NCBI RefSeq assembly: GCF_900092025.1
Contig: NZ_FLTX01000062.1
Coordinates: forward strand, 1-46,136
Reading direction: 5' to 3'
Source of the DNA: Xanthomonas bromi
GTDB lineage: Bacteria; Pseudomonadota; Gammaproteobacteria; Xanthomonadales; Xanthomonadaceae
Length of the DNA: 46,136 nt
In this document: positions 29,087 through 38,240 of the stretch, piece by piece
Layout: each line of letters starts with the position of its first letter
Position numbering within the stretch: position 1 is the stretch's first letter
Program-made: the position numbers and the translations under genes
Notes under the pieces: generated by a model
The model's database searches: none
What the model was told of the DNA's origin: nothing
What the model saw: the letters and a program-made list of their open reading frames with translations, nothing else

Positions 29087-29992
29087 TTACAGCAACACCA
29101 CCCCGATCACCACCAGCACGAAGATGCTCCACTTGAGCACCTGGTACAGCGGGTTGTTGCGTTCCTTCAGCGCCTTGGCCTTCAGCCGTGCGGCATAGAA
29201 ATAGCGGAACACGCGATTGATGCCGCCGGTCTTGTCGCCTTCCTGATTGGGCGAGGCACCGGCCGACAGCAGGCTGCGGCCGACGAAGCGATTCACTGCC
29301 CCGGCCCAGCGCCAGCGCATCGGGCGTTCGATATCGCAGAACAGGATGATGCGGTCCTGATCGGTGTCGTTGCGCGCGTAGTGGATGTAGGTCTCGTCGA
29401 ACATGGTCCACTCGCCGTCGCGCCAGCTGTGGCGCTGGCCGTCGACGTCGATGAAGCAGCGGTCGTCGTTGGGCGTGGCCAGGCCCAGGTGCAGGCGCAT
29501 GGACCCGGCGAACGGGTCGCGGTGCGGGCGCAGTTCGCTGCCCGGCGGCAGTTCGGCGAACATCGCCGCCTTCACCGTGGGAATGGATTTCAGCAATGCA
29601 GTGGTCTGCGGGCACAACTCGGCCGCCGACGGGTGCGCGGTGCCGTACCACTTCAGATAAAAGCGCTTCCAGCCGCGGCGGAAAAACGAGTTGAAGCCGA
29701 TGTCGGTATAGCCGTCGGCGGCGCGGATCTTCTGCATCTGCTGCAGCGCCACCGCTTCGTCGCGGATCAGCGGCCAATTGGCGCGTAGCGGCGCCAGCTC
29801 CGGAAATTCCTTGCCCGGGTCGATGAACGGCGTGGTCGGCACCCGCGAACACAGGTACATCAGCGTGTTGATCGGGGCCATGAAGGTGGAATGGTCCAGC
29901 AGCTGCCGGCTGAGCCGGTGGCGTACGCGACCGCGGTAATGGATATAGAGCGCCGATGCGATGAACAGCGCAATGAGAAGCCACTTCAACAT
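29087..29992 (-). CDS. lpxO: LpxO-like lipid A hydroxylase (aspartyl/asparaginyl beta-hydroxylase family)
   Basis: LpxO enzymes are Fe(II)/2-oxoglutarate dioxygenases that 2-hydroxylate a lipid A acyl chain at the inner membrane. The 301-residue product has a membrane segment at each end (LKWLLIALFIASALYIHY at residues 2-19 and VLKWSIFVLVVIGVVLL at the C terminus). The hydroxylase core between them carries the iron/2-oxoglutarate motif PGSELRPHRDPFAGSMRLHLGL, and the second histidine and anchoring Arg appear in FDETYIHYARN. Length and architecture match LpxO rather than the soluble asparaginyl hydroxylases. The actual lipid substrate is inferred. Confidence 0.85.
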   Translation of the reverse strand: MLKWLLIALFIASALYIHYRGRVRHRLSRQLLDHSTFMAPINTLMYLCSRVPTTPFIDPGKEFPELAPLRANWPLIRDEAVALQQMQKIRAADGYTDIGFNSFFRRGWKRFYLKWYGTAHPSAAELCPQTTALLKSIPTVKAAMFAELPPGSELRPHRDPFAGSMRLHLGLATPNDDRCFIDVDGQRHSWRDGEWTMFDETYIHYARNDTDQDRIILFCDIERPMRWRWAGAVNRFVGRSLLSAGASPNQEGDKTGGINRVFRYFYAARLKAKALKERNNPLYQVLKWSIFVLVVIGVVLL

Positions 29993-30237
29993 GGGGGAGG
30001 CCGATTGGGGGCGGGGGGCCGCAAACGTAAGAAGCGGCTGCCAACAAGCGCGCGTGCACTGCTGCCGTGTCGGTAGCCACCATCGAACAGGTGAGCCGCA
30101 ACAGGGAAGTGCGGCCGGTAACTTCAGAATTCTAGCAAGTGTGTCCGCCGAGCCTGACCGGTAGGCATTGGCGTGGACGCAATACGCTGTGTCTCACCGG
30201 CAATGGCAGCGCGACGTCTGACGTTCTCTACCGCCGC

Positions 30238-31122
30238 TCAGTCGATGCGGCGGCGGATCGGGATTGCGCTGACCGGCATGCTGGCGACGTCGTGCCCGTG
30301 TTCGCGGATGGGCGCGCCCGGTGCCGGTGCCCAGGCATGGGCGTAGATCACTTCCCAGGAGCTCGGCAGGGTACCGTCCTGTCGCCGCAGCGGTTCGTAG
30401 GCAGCGCTGGCGGCGGCGAACCGGCCGCGTCCGGTGAGGGTGGCGCGGCGGTTGCTGAGCGCATTGGTCGCGCCCATCGCACGCAGTTCGCGCATCAGTG
30501 CGGGCAGGTCGTTATAGGTCAGGGTGAACAGGTCGCGGTCCAACACGGGGTCGCGGAAGCCGGACATCAGCAGGGCATCGCCGAATTGCGCGATTGGCGG
30601 AAAGCGGCTGACATGCGGGGCCGGGTCGGTCTGCGCGAAGGCCTCGCGCAATTCGATCAGCGTTTCCGGTCCGAAGCTGGAGCACAGCAACAGCCCGCCC
30701 GGGCGCAGCGCGCGCCGGAACCCGGCGAACACCGCCGGCAGGTCTTCCACCCACTGCAGGCACAGATTGCTGAAGATCACATCCACGCTGCCGTCGGCAA
30801 TGGGCAACGCGCGCGCATCGGCGCACACCTGTGCGAATGGCTTCCACCAGCCGGCGGCCTTGCGCGCCTGGCGCAACATCGGCATGGCCTGATCCAGCGC
30901 GATGACCTGCGCCTTGGGCCAGCGCTTCTTGATCGCGCCGCTGGCATGGCCGGGGCCGGCGCCGACATCCAGCACCACGCTGGGCACCTGCTCGCCCAGG
31001 TAGTCGAGCGATTCGAACAGGCGCGTTTCCGCTTCGCGCTGTAGCGCGGCGGCGGCGGTGTAGGTGCTGGCGGCACGCGCGAATGCGCGGCGGACGTGGC
31101 GGGGGTCGAAAGTACTGTTCAT
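30238..31122 (-). CDS. bioC: Malonyl-ACP O-methyltransferase
   Basis: BioC methylates malonyl-ACP so that fatty acid synthesis can extend it to pimeloyl-ACP methyl ester, the first step of biotin synthesis. The 294-residue SAM methyltransferase opens with VRRAFARAASTY, typical of BioC. Motif I is VVLDVGAGPGHAS (near residue 50), motif IV is DVIFSNLCLQWVEDL, and PGGLLLCSSFGPETLIEL is another family block. BioH, which removes the methyl group again, is encoded about 900 bp upstream on the same strand, separated by the broken SDR gene. The start at 31122 fits family alignments. Confidence 0.93.
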   Translation of the reverse strand: MNSTFDPRHVRRAFARAASTYTAAAALQREAETRLFESLDYLGEQVPSVVLDVGAGPGHASGAIKKRWPKAQVIALDQAMPMLRQARKAAGWWKPFAQVCADARALPIADGSVDVIFSNLCLQWVEDLPAVFAGFRRALRPGGLLLCSSFGPETLIELREAFAQTDPAPHVSRFPPIAQFGDALLMSGFRDPVLDRDLFTLTYNDLPALMRELRAMGATNALSNRRATLTGRGRFAAASAAYEPLRRQDGTLPSSWEVIYAHAWAPAPGAPIREHGHDVASMPVSAIPIRRRID

Positions 31123-31185
31123 GGCGCCGCTATTGTCGCCCCTGGCCCGGGCGGAGGGAATCGATGCGTGGTGCGCGGTGCCACG

Positions 31186-31967
31186 CTAGAACGTGCCGGG
31201 ATAGCTGCCGCCGTCGATCAACAGGTTCTGCCCGGTGATATAGCCGGCCTGCGCGCTGCACAGGAAGGCGCAGGCTGCGCCGAACTCGTCTGGTTCGCCG
31301 AAGCGCGCTGCCGGAATGCCCGCACGCTTGCGCTCTGCGACCTCTTCGGCGGTGCTGCCCTGTGCTGTGCGATGGCGGCGAAATTGCCGCGCAGGCGGTC
31401 GGTGGCGAACTGGCCGGGCAACAGGTTGTTGATGGTGACGTTCTCGGCCACCGTGCCGCGTGCCAGTCCGGTGACGAAGCCGGTGAGGCCGGCGCGCGCG
31501 CCGTTGGAGAAGCCAAGGATGTCGATCGGCGCCTTCACCGCGCTGGAGGTGATGTTGACGATGCGACCGAAGCGGCGTGCCCGCATGCCATCGACGGTGG
31601 CGCGAATCAGTTCGATCGGCGCGAGCATGTTGGCGTCCAGCGCGCGCAACCAGTCCTCGCGTTCCCATTGACGGAAATCGCCCGGCGGCGGGCCGCCCGC
31701 GTTGTTGACCAAGATGTCGACCTGCGGGCAGGCCGCGAGCGCGGCGCTGCGTCCTTCCGGCGTTGCGATATCGGCGACCACGCTGCGCACCTCGCCAGCA
31801 CCGGGCAGCGCGCGCACTACGTCGGCGGCGTGTTCCAGTGCATCGCGGCCGCGCGCGGCGATCACCACATGGACGCTTTCGCTGACCAGCGCACGGGCGC
31901 AGCCCAGGCCCAACCCTTTGCTGGCGGCGCAGACCAGCGCCCAGCGGCCGGCGATTCCCAGATCCAT
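31186..31967 (-). pseudogene. Frameshifted SDR-family oxidoreductase (FabG-like)
   Basis: The first ~195 codons encode a normal short-chain dehydrogenase: cofactor motif AASKGLGLGCARAL, VNNAGGPPPGDF and a SDR catalytic region with the serine in VNITSSAVKAP, although the usual YxxxK is replaced by FSNGARAG. After GNFAAIAQ the frame is lost. The expected C terminus (STAEEVAERKRAG, then FGEPDEFGAACAFLCSAQAG and ITGQNLLIDGGS) continues in the next frame to the stop at 31186-31188. The break is in GCACAGCACAGGG near 31366-31376; one extra G after GCACAG would restore the frame. As it stands the product would be truncated with a foreign tail. It lies between bioH and bioC. Confidence 0.85.
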
Positions 31968-32011
31968 GCGATGTCTCCTCGATCAGCGATGTCGCATGAT
32001 CGACGATCCGC

Positions 32012-32773
32012 TCACGGCACGGACGCAACGAAGCGTTGCAGCACCTCGGCCACCTGATCGGCGTGGCCGAGAAACGGTGCGTGGCCACCGCCGGCAATGG
32101 TGAGCGCCTGCGCGTGCGGGCTGAGCGCGGCGGCGGCATGCATGCCGGCGGCCGGCACCAGGCGATCACGTTGCCCGGCGATCCACAGGCTGGGGCGTGC
32201 GAGCTGCGGCAAGGCGCGGCGCAGATCGGTGCGTTCGAGCAGGGTGAGCCCTTGCTGCAAAGCCTCCGGTGCCGGTTCGCCGCGTGCGGTGAGCGTCTCG
32301 CGCAGGCTGCGCAGTTCGCTGCGTGCATGCACCGAGCCGAGCGTGTCCAGCGCAAGAAAATGCTCCAGGGTGCCGCGATAGTCACGCGACAACTCGGCAC
32401 CGAATTGCACGAATACCTCGCGCTGGACGGCATCGGGCCAATCGTTGCCACGCACGAAGCGCGGCGTTGCGGCAATCATCGCCAGCCCGCGCACCTGCGG
32501 CAGCGTGGCGGCCGCATGCAGCGCAAACACCCCACCCAGCGACCAGCCGAGCCACACCGCCGGCGGTGTGGCGGCCGCAATCTCGGCGACCACGTACGGC
32601 AACGCCAGCGGTGTGCTGTCGTCGCGACTGAAGCCGTGACCGGGCAGGTCGACCAGATGCAATTGATAGTGCGGTGCCAGGCGGTCTACCAGCGGTGCGA
32701 ACACGCCGCCGTGCAGTGCCCAACCGTGCAGAAGAACCAGCGCCGGCCCGTGGCCGATGACCTCGATATGCAT
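32012..32773 (-). CDS. bioH: Pimeloyl-ACP methyl ester carboxylesterase
   Basis: BioH hydrolyses pimeloyl-ACP methyl ester and so ends chain elongation at the pimeloyl stage. The 253-residue alpha/beta hydrolase shows LVLLHGWALHGGVFAPL at the start (HGW oxyanion region), the nucleophile motif VWLGWSLGGVFAL (Ser near residue 75), the acid region WIAGQRDRLVP and the catalytic His in AGGGHAPFLGH. GWSLGG is characteristic of BioH proteins. It lies between bioF and bioC on the same strand, which confirms the assignment among the many similar hydrolases. Confidence 0.93.
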   Translation of the reverse strand: MHIEVIGHGPALVLLHGWALHGGVFAPLVDRLAPHYQLHLVDLPGHGFSRDDSTPLALPYVVAEIAAATPPAVWLGWSLGGVFALHAAATLPQVRGLAMIAATPRFVRGNDWPDAVQREVFVQFGAELSRDYRGTLEHFLALDTLGSVHARSELRSLRETLTARGEPAPEALQQGLTLLERTDLRRALPQLARPSLWIAGQRDRLVPAAGMHAAAALSPHAQALTIAGGGHAPFLGHADQVAEVLQRFVASVP

Positions 32774-32933
32774 GCGTGCATTGTGGCCGATTGTTGCTTG
32801 CCGGTACGCGTTGATCGATGCGCGTTGGTGCTGCGACAGGGTCCAGAAATACTGGAGAGTGTTGGCGCTGTCGCCGCGTGCCGTTTGCAGCTTGGGAGGT
32901 GTTTAGGTGCGGCGTCACTGCGGCGCGTTGGCG

Positions 32934-33307
32934 TCAGTGCGTCGCGGCTGCACGCAGCGCGACGATCTTTGGGGCCAGCAAGGCCCACTGCGTGTGTGCG
33001 TAACCGCGCCAGTGCAGCGCGCCGACCAGAACCCGCCACCTGCCTGCCGCGCCTGAATCCTGGCCGCCAGCCAGTCGGGATCGAATTCGTCCCAGACGCC
33101 TGCCACGCTGCGCAGATTGCCGATCAGCACCGGATGCACCTCGTGCAACAACATCGTGCGTAGCTGTTCCAGGGTGAATGGCGAGCCGGCTAGAACGTGC
33201 GCAATGTTGTCGTCGTCGCGACTGTCGTTGTCCAGATACAAGCGCGATAGCGCCTCCCACACGCGGCATTGCGCCGCTGTGGCTGTCCCTGGCATCGCTG
33301 CCGACAT
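32934..33307 (-). pseudogene. Frameshifted small DUF7079-like gene in the bio cluster
   Basis: The frame from the ATG at 33307 encodes CRVWEALSRLYLDNDSRDDD, then LAGSPFTLEQLRTMLLHEVHPVL and NLRSVAGVWDEFDPDWLAARI, the pattern of a small DUF7079-type protein. Near 33020-33040 the frame changes. The natural continuation WRVLVGALHWRGYAHTQWAL and PKIVALRAAATH is in the neighbouring frame and ends at 32934. Without correction the first frame runs on to 32915 with an unrelated tail. The function of the family is unknown. It lies between bioF and bioH, which does not by itself imply a role in biotin synthesis. Confidence 0.7.
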
Positions 33308-33498
33308 GTCAGTGCACGAAGGCGATTGGATGCCGGCGCGCACCCGCGGGACAGGCGGTGCAATGCAGGGGACCCATGTGGGAACGAAACATCAACACAC
33401 GGTTGCGGCCTGACACGCGTGCGCCTCGTGCAGTCAATGCATGGCTTGCGTGGCCCACGCTGGTTTCAGCGCAGGCAACGCACGCACTGCAGCCCGCC

Positions 33499-34704
33499 TC
33501 AGGCAGACGCACGCAGCGGTTGCCGGCTGACCACATCGCGCGCCTGCACGATGGCCTCGATCAGCGCCTGCACCTGCTGCGGGGTATGCAGCGCAGACAG
33601 GGTCACACGCAAGCGCGCCTTGCCTTCGGGCACGGTGGGCGGACGAATGGCGCCCACCATGAAACCCGCCTGTTCGAGTGTGGCCGACATCGCCATCACG
33701 GTCGCTTCTTCGCCGCATAGCAACGGCTGGATCGGCGTGTCGGAGGCCATCAGTTCGAAACCATGCTTGCGCGCGCCATCGCGGAACGCACCGACCAAGT
33801 CGACCAGGCGCGTGCGACGCCAATCGTCGCGACGCGCCAGGCGCACGGCGGCTAGCGTGGCGGCGACCTGCGCCGGCGGCAGGGCGGTGGTGTAGATGTA
33901 CGGACGGGCGGTTTCTGCCAGATGGCGGATCAGCGCTTCTTCGCCAACCACGACCGCGCCGTAGCCACCGAGCGCCTTACCCAGTGTCACCAACTGCAGC
34001 GGCACTTCGGCCACGCTTAGCCCTGCATCGGCCACGCAGCCGCGCCCTTGCGGGCCCAGCACGCCCACGCCGTGCGCATCGTCGACATAGAACAAGGCGT
34101 CCTGCATGCGTGCCACCAGGCTCAAGGCGCGCAGCGGCGCCACGTCGCCATCCATGCTGAAGACGCCGTCGCTGGCCAGCATCGCCGCACCCTCGGGCGC
34201 GCCCTTGAGCTGACGCATCGCGCCTTCCACATCCAGATGCGGGTAGCGCCGCAGCCGGCAACCGGCCAGTCGCGTGGCATCGAGCAGGCTGGCGTGATTG
34301 AGCCGGTCCTGCACGCAGACATCGTCTTCTTCGCTGAGCAAGGCCTGCTGCACCGCGAGATTCGCAATGAAGCCGCTTCCGAACAGCAATGCCGACGGAT
34401 ATCCCAGCCATTCGGCGATTTCACGTTCGAGCGTTTCGTGTGCCGTGTGGTGGCCGCAGATCAGATGCGAGGCGGTGGCGCCGGCACCATCGCGGGCAGC
34501 GGCATCCTGCAGCGCGGCGACCACTTCGAACTGTTGCGACAGACCTAGATAGTCGTTGGAACAGAAACCGGTCAGCCAGCGGCCATCGATCTCCAGCCGC
34601 ACGCCATCGCGGCGACCGACCTGACGCCGCACCCGTACCCGTTCCTGGGCGACGCGCAACTTGCGCAGCGACGAAATCCGTTCGTGCAGATCGGGGCGAG
34701 CCAT
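33499..34704 (-). CDS. bioF: 8-amino-7-oxononanoate synthase
   Basis: BioF condenses pimeloyl-ACP (or -CoA) with alanine to 8-amino-7-oxononanoate using PLP. The start at 34704 ([10 protein letters not shown]) gives 401 residues. Family blocks are [53 protein letters not shown] and the Schiff-base lysine in [13 protein letters not shown] (near residue 245). An in-frame ATG five codons upstream is possible. It follows bioB after 223 bp that contain a hairpin. bioA and bioD are not in the window. Confidence 0.95.
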   Translation of the reverse strand: MARPDLHERISSLRKLRVAQERVRVRRQVGRRDGVRLEIDGRWLTGFCSNDYLGLSQQFEVVAALQDAAARDGAGATASHLICGHHTAHETLEREIAEWLGYPSALLFGSGFIANLAVQQALLSEEDDVCVQDRLNHASLLDATRLAGCRLRRYPHLDVEGAMRQLKGAPEGAAMLASDGVFSMDGDVAPLRALSLVARMQDALFYVDDAHGVGVLGPQGRGCVADAGLSVAEVPLQLVTLGKALGGYGAVVVGEEALIRHLAETARPYIYTTALPPAQVAATLAAVRLARRDDWRRTRLVDLVGAFRDGARKHGFELMASDTPIQPLLCGEEATVMAMSATLEQAGFMVGAIRPPTVPEGKARLRVTLSALHTPQQVQALIEAIVQARDVVSRQPLRASA

Positions 34705-34846
34705 GAGGACGTTCGACAACGGGAGAAGGGCCGCTAGCGTAGCGTGCCGCGGTCACATCGCCCAGCTGACACCGACGGCCGGTGGGAGCGGGGTGGCTTT
34801 GCGATGCGCTCGGGTTGCCAGCGATGCCTGTTTGCTGCTGCGGCTC

Positions 34847-34868
34847 GCCCTTCTCGACTCAGAAGGGC
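34847..34868 (-). terminator. Hairpin between bioB and bioF
   Basis: GCCCTTCT, loop CGACTC, then AGAAGGGC give an 8-bp perfect stem 60 bp after the bioB stop codon. Without a T-run it is at best a partial terminator or an RNA-stabilising hairpin. Confidence 0.4.
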
Positions 34869-34927
34869 TGGACCGCAGTGCTGGGAGGCATCCCGAAGGG
34901 CTTATCCCGGAACGCGGTGCGCCGTCA

Positions 34928-35962
34928 TCACGCGGCGTGTTCGCACGCCGCGCCGCGGGTGATCTCCGCATGCACCGTGCCGGGGTGATCGTGCTCGGCC
35001 GCATCGACGGTGATCTGCATCGGGCGCAGGCCCAGGCGCTGAAACAGGGCCTGGTCGCGCTCGGTGTCCGGGTTGCCGGTGGTGAGCAGTTTTTCGCCGT
35101 AGAAAATGGAGTTGGCGCCGGCCAGGAAGCACAGCGCCTGCAACTCGTCGCTCATCGCTTCACGGCCGGCGGACAGGCGCACCATCGACTTGGGCATGGC
35201 GATGCGCGCCACCGCGATCATGCGCACGAACTCGAACGGATCCAGCTGCTGGGTGCCATGCAACGGAGTACCGGGCACCTGCACCAGCTGGTTGATCGGT
35301 ACCGAATCCGGGTGCGCCGGCAGCGTGGCCAGCGCCAGCAGCAGACCGATGCGGTGTTCGCGGGTTTCTCCCATCCCGACGATGCCGCCGCAGCAGGTCT
35401 TCAGACCGACATCGCGCACGTGCTCCAGCGTGTTCAGGCGGTCCTGGTACTGGCGGGTGTGGATGATCGAGTCGTAGTAATCGGGCGCGGTGTCCAGATT
35501 GTGGTTGTAGTAGTCCAGTCCGGCATCCTTGAGCGCACGCGCCTGGCCGGCGTCGAGCATGCCGAGCGTGGCGCAGGTTTCCAGGCCCATGGCCTTTACC
35601 TCGCGGATCATCGCGGCCACCTTGGGGATGTCGCGTTCCTTGGGCGAGCGCCAGGCTGCGCCCATGCAGAAGCGCGAGGCGCCGGCGGCTTTGGCTTGGC
35701 GCGCCTTGGCCACGACCTCTTCGGTCTCCATCAGCTTCTGCGCGGTCACGCCGGTGTCGTAACGCTGCGCCTGCGGGCAGTACGCGCAATCTTCCGGGCA
35801 GCCGCCGGTCTTGACCGACAACAGCGTCGACACCTGCACCTGCGCCGGGTCGAAATGTGCGCGGTGCACGCTGGCTGCGTGATGGAGCAACTCGGGGAAC
35901 GGCAGATCGAACAGCGCCTGCAGCTCTTTGCGATCCCAGTCATGGCGGACGACAACAGACAT
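34928..35962 (-). CDS. bioB: Biotin synthase
   Basis: This radical SAM enzyme inserts sulfur into dethiobiotin to give biotin. The start at 35962 gives 344 residues. The radical SAM cluster motif is [12 protein letters not shown] (C-x3-C-x2-C, near residue 50). Ligands around the 2Fe-2S cluster are recognisable in [20 protein letters not shown] and [21 protein letters not shown] is a BioB signature. It is first in the minus-strand run of bio genes and diverges from comF across only about 50 bp, which must hold its promoter unless that lies inside comF. Confidence 0.97.
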   Translation of the reverse strand: MSVVVRHDWDRKELQALFDLPFPELLHHAASVHRAHFDPAQVQVSTLLSVKTGGCPEDCAYCPQAQRYDTGVTAQKLMETEEVVAKARQAKAAGASRFCMGAAWRSPKERDIPKVAAMIREVKAMGLETCATLGMLDAGQARALKDAGLDYYNHNLDTAPDYYDSIIHTRQYQDRLNTLEHVRDVGLKTCCGGIVGMGETREHRIGLLLALATLPAHPDSVPINQLVQVPGTPLHGTQQLDPFEFVRMIAVARIAMPKSMVRLSAGREAMSDELQALCFLAGANSIFYGEKLLTTGNPDTERDQALFQRLGLRPMQITVDAAEHDHPGTVHAEITRGAACEHAA

Positions 35963-36011
35963 CGGAGTTTCCTGACAGTCAGCGGCTTGGAAGCCAGGCA
36001 GTCTGGTGAGC

Positions 36012-36737
36012 ATGGAAGATGCTGTCAACTTCAATCAGGTGCGGTCGGTTTACAGATGGCCACAACGGGTGCTGCGGCTGCTGTTGCCGAGCGTGTGTCT
36101 GGTCTGCACGGAAGCCGGTACGCCCGACAGCGATCTATGCCCGGCATGTCGCGCTGCCTTGCCCGAGCACGGCCATGCCTGCCTATGCTGCGCCACCCAG
36201 CTGTTCGCCTCCGATGGGGTGGCGCTGTGCGGGCAGTGCCTGCAGGAACCCCCACCGCTGCAGCGGGTGCATGCCTGCTTTACCTATCGCTGGCCCGTGG
36301 ATGGGCTGTTGCGGCGGTTCAAATTTCATCAAGACCTGGCGGCTGGCCGCCTGCTCAGCGACCTGATGGCCCGGCGCTGTGTGGAGCTGCCGCGTCCGCA
36401 GGCGTTGGTACCGGTGAGTCTGCACCGGCAGCGCCTGCGCCAGCGCGGTTACGACCAGGCGCTGGAGTTGGCCAGGCCGCTTGGCCGCGCGCTGCAGTTG
36501 CCTTGCCTGCCGTTGCTGCGACGCGTTCGCGCGACCGCGCCGCAATCCGAACTGGACGCGATCGAGCGGCGGCGCAATGTGCGCGATGCGTTTGTGGCCG
36601 GCGGCGCGTTGCCGGCGCATGTCGCGCTGGTGGACGACGTGATGACGACCGGCGCAACGCTGCACGCCGCAGCAAAGGCATTACGCAAGGCGGGTGTTCA
36701 ACGGGTGGATGCGTGGGTCTGCGCGCGGGTGCCGTGA
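36012..36737 (+). CDS. comF: ComF-family phosphoribosyltransferase-like protein
   Basis: The 241-residue product (ATG at 36012; GTG at 36006 also possible) has a cysteine-rich N terminus with paired C-x2-C motifs (SVCLVC, LCPAC, CLCC, LCGQC, residues 29-79), likely binding zinc. The type I phosphoribosyltransferase signature [21 protein letters not shown] lies near residue 207, and the block [21 protein letters not shown] near 135 is typical of ComF. ComF takes part in DNA uptake in naturally competent bacteria, but the biochemical role is unsettled. It is divergent from bioB and convergent with ubiA. Confidence 0.88.
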   Translation: MEDAVNFNQVRSVYRWPQRVLRLLLPSVCLVCTEAGTPDSDLCPACRAALPEHGHACLCCATQLFASDGVALCGQCLQEPPPLQRVHACFTYRWPVDGLLRRFKFHQDLAAGRLLSDLMARRCVELPRPQALVPVSLHRQRLRQRGYDQALELARPLGRALQLPCLPLLRRVRATAPQSELDAIERRRNVRDAFVAGGALPAHVALVDDVMTTGATLHAAAKALRKAGVQRVDAWVCARVP

Positions 36738-36852
36738 TCGAAAGTGCTGCGGCCCGGTAGAGTTGCCAACGATGCCCATGCGCTTTGAATCCTCGTGCGC
36801 AATCTCTGCGTCTGATCTGTCATCGACCGATTCCCGATTCCTGATCCGCGAG

Positions 36853-37758
36853 CTAACGCCCCGCCACCGCCACTGCGATCCCGGCGAAGACCGCCAGGCC
36901 GACCCAGTTGTTGTGCAGGAAGGCGCGAAAGCAGGCGCCGCGTTCGCGGTGGCGGGCGATGCGAAATTCGTAGGCCACCAGCAGCGCCGCAACGCCCAGA
37001 CCGGCCCAGTACGCAGCACCCAGATCAGCGCGCAGGCCGACCAATGCCAACGTCGCGACCATCAGCGCATACAAGATGCCTTGAGCGACCAGATCGAATT
37101 TGCCGAACAGGATGGCGGTGGATTTGCTGCCCATGCGGATGTCGTCGTCGCGGTCGACCATGGCGTACCAGGTGTCGTATGCGGTCGCCCACAGGATGTT
37201 GGCGGCATACAGCAGCCAGCCCAGCAACGGCACGCCGCCCTGCACCGCAGCGAAGGCCATCGGGATGCCCCAGCCGAACGCCATGCCCAGATAGACCTGG
37301 GGCAGGTGGGTGTGGCGCTTGAGATAGGGGTAGCTGGCGGCCAGGAACACGCCGGGCACGCTCAGCGCCACGGTCAGCCAGTTGAGCGTGAGCACCAGCG
37401 CGAACGCCACCAGCATCAGCACCACGAACACCCACAACGCCTCGCGCCCGGAGACCGCCCCGGTGGCCAGCGGGCGCGACTTGGTGCGCTCCACGTGCGG
37501 GTCCAGCCAGCGGTCGGCATAGTCGTTGATCACGCAGCCGGCCGAGCGGGTCAGCCACACCCCGGCGGTGAACACGAACAGCGTCCACAGCGGCGGCATG
37601 CCGTCGGCGGCCAGCCACAGCGCCCACCATGTGGGCCAGAGCAGCAACAGGCTGCCGATCGGGCGGTCGCCACGGACCAGCTTCCAGTACTGCCCCAGTC
37701 GCTGCGGCCCCGTCAGCGCGCGTGCTGCGGGCAGGTGTTGGACATCATGCTTGCTCAT
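36853..37758 (-). CDS. ubiA: 4-hydroxybenzoate polyprenyltransferase
   Basis: UbiA is an inner-membrane enzyme that joins 4-hydroxybenzoate to a polyprenyl diphosphate, the committed step of ubiquinone synthesis. The 301-residue product has about eight hydrophobic segments and the two aspartate-rich motifs, [10 protein letters not shown] (near residue 75) and [13 protein letters not shown] (near 196), that bind the diphosphate through magnesium. [18 protein letters not shown] is the usual N-terminal block. Its substrate is also consumed by PobA in this window. In Xanthomonas 4-hydroxybenzoate is made from chorismate by XanB2, which is not in this window. Confidence 0.95.
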   Translation of the reverse strand: MSKHDVQHLPAARALTGPQRLGQYWKLVRGDRPIGSLLLLWPTWWALWLAADGMPPLWTLFVFTAGVWLTRSAGCVINDYADRWLDPHVERTKSRPLATGAVSGREALWVFVVLMLVAFALVLTLNWLTVALSVPGVFLAASYPYLKRHTHLPQVYLGMAFGWGIPMAFAAVQGGVPLLGWLLYAANILWATAYDTWYAMVDRDDDIRMGSKSTAILFGKFDLVAQGILYALMVATLALVGLRADLGAAYWAGLGVAALLVAYEFRIARHRERGACFRAFLHNNWVGLAVFAGIAVAVAGR

Positions 37759-38011
37759 GCTGCAAAGGGTAGCAGTGCGGCTTGGCTATGGTCATGTGGG
37801 CGTGGGAGGCGTGCTGCGCTGACGGCGACCTTGTGAATCCCATGCCGATGCGCGGCCCGTCTGCTGGTCGGTCTGAACGTGCGCGTCCGACGCCCCTTTC
37901 CATGCTGGCAACCGACCGGCCCGGAGAGATGGGATTCGCAACGCGCCGAGTGACGCCGCTCGCCAGGCCCCGCCACGCGCGGGCGGCTGTTCTGGCATAA
38001 TACGCGTCCAG

Positions 38012-38088
38012 GCGCTCGTAGCTCAGCCGGATAGAGTAGTGGCTTCCGAAGCCATTGGTCGGGGGTTCGAATCCCTCCGGGCGCACCA
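38012..38088 (+). tRNA. tRNA-Arg (anticodon CCG)
   Basis: The cloverleaf can be drawn: acceptor GCGCTCG pairs with CGGGCGC, the anticodon stem GTGGC/GCCAT holds the loop TTCCGAA with anticodon CCG, and the T arm is GGGGGTTCGAATCCCTC. The CCA end is encoded (38086-38088). A promoter-like CATAAT lies just upstream (37996-38001). Its 3' end adjoins an integrase remnant, so it probably served as an integration site. Confidence 0.97.
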
Positions 38089-38123
38089 GATGAACCCTCC
38101 GGGGACGTCCAAGAAAGTCCAAG

Positions 38124-38148
38124 ACCCCCGAGAAATCGGGGGTTTTTG
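38124..38148 (+). terminator. Intrinsic terminator after tRNA-Arg
   Basis: ACCCCCGA, loop GAAA, then TCGGGGGT with a T-run form a compact rho-independent terminator 35 bp after the tRNA. Two copies of GTCCAAGA lie just before it. Confidence 0.9.
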
Positions 38149-38240
38149 TTGCCTCCAGGTCCTCCCAGATCCACTTCGACCCATTGAAATCCAGGCTGAT
38201 CGGGGGGATAGATGGGACACTAGCCCCAGTACGAATACGC

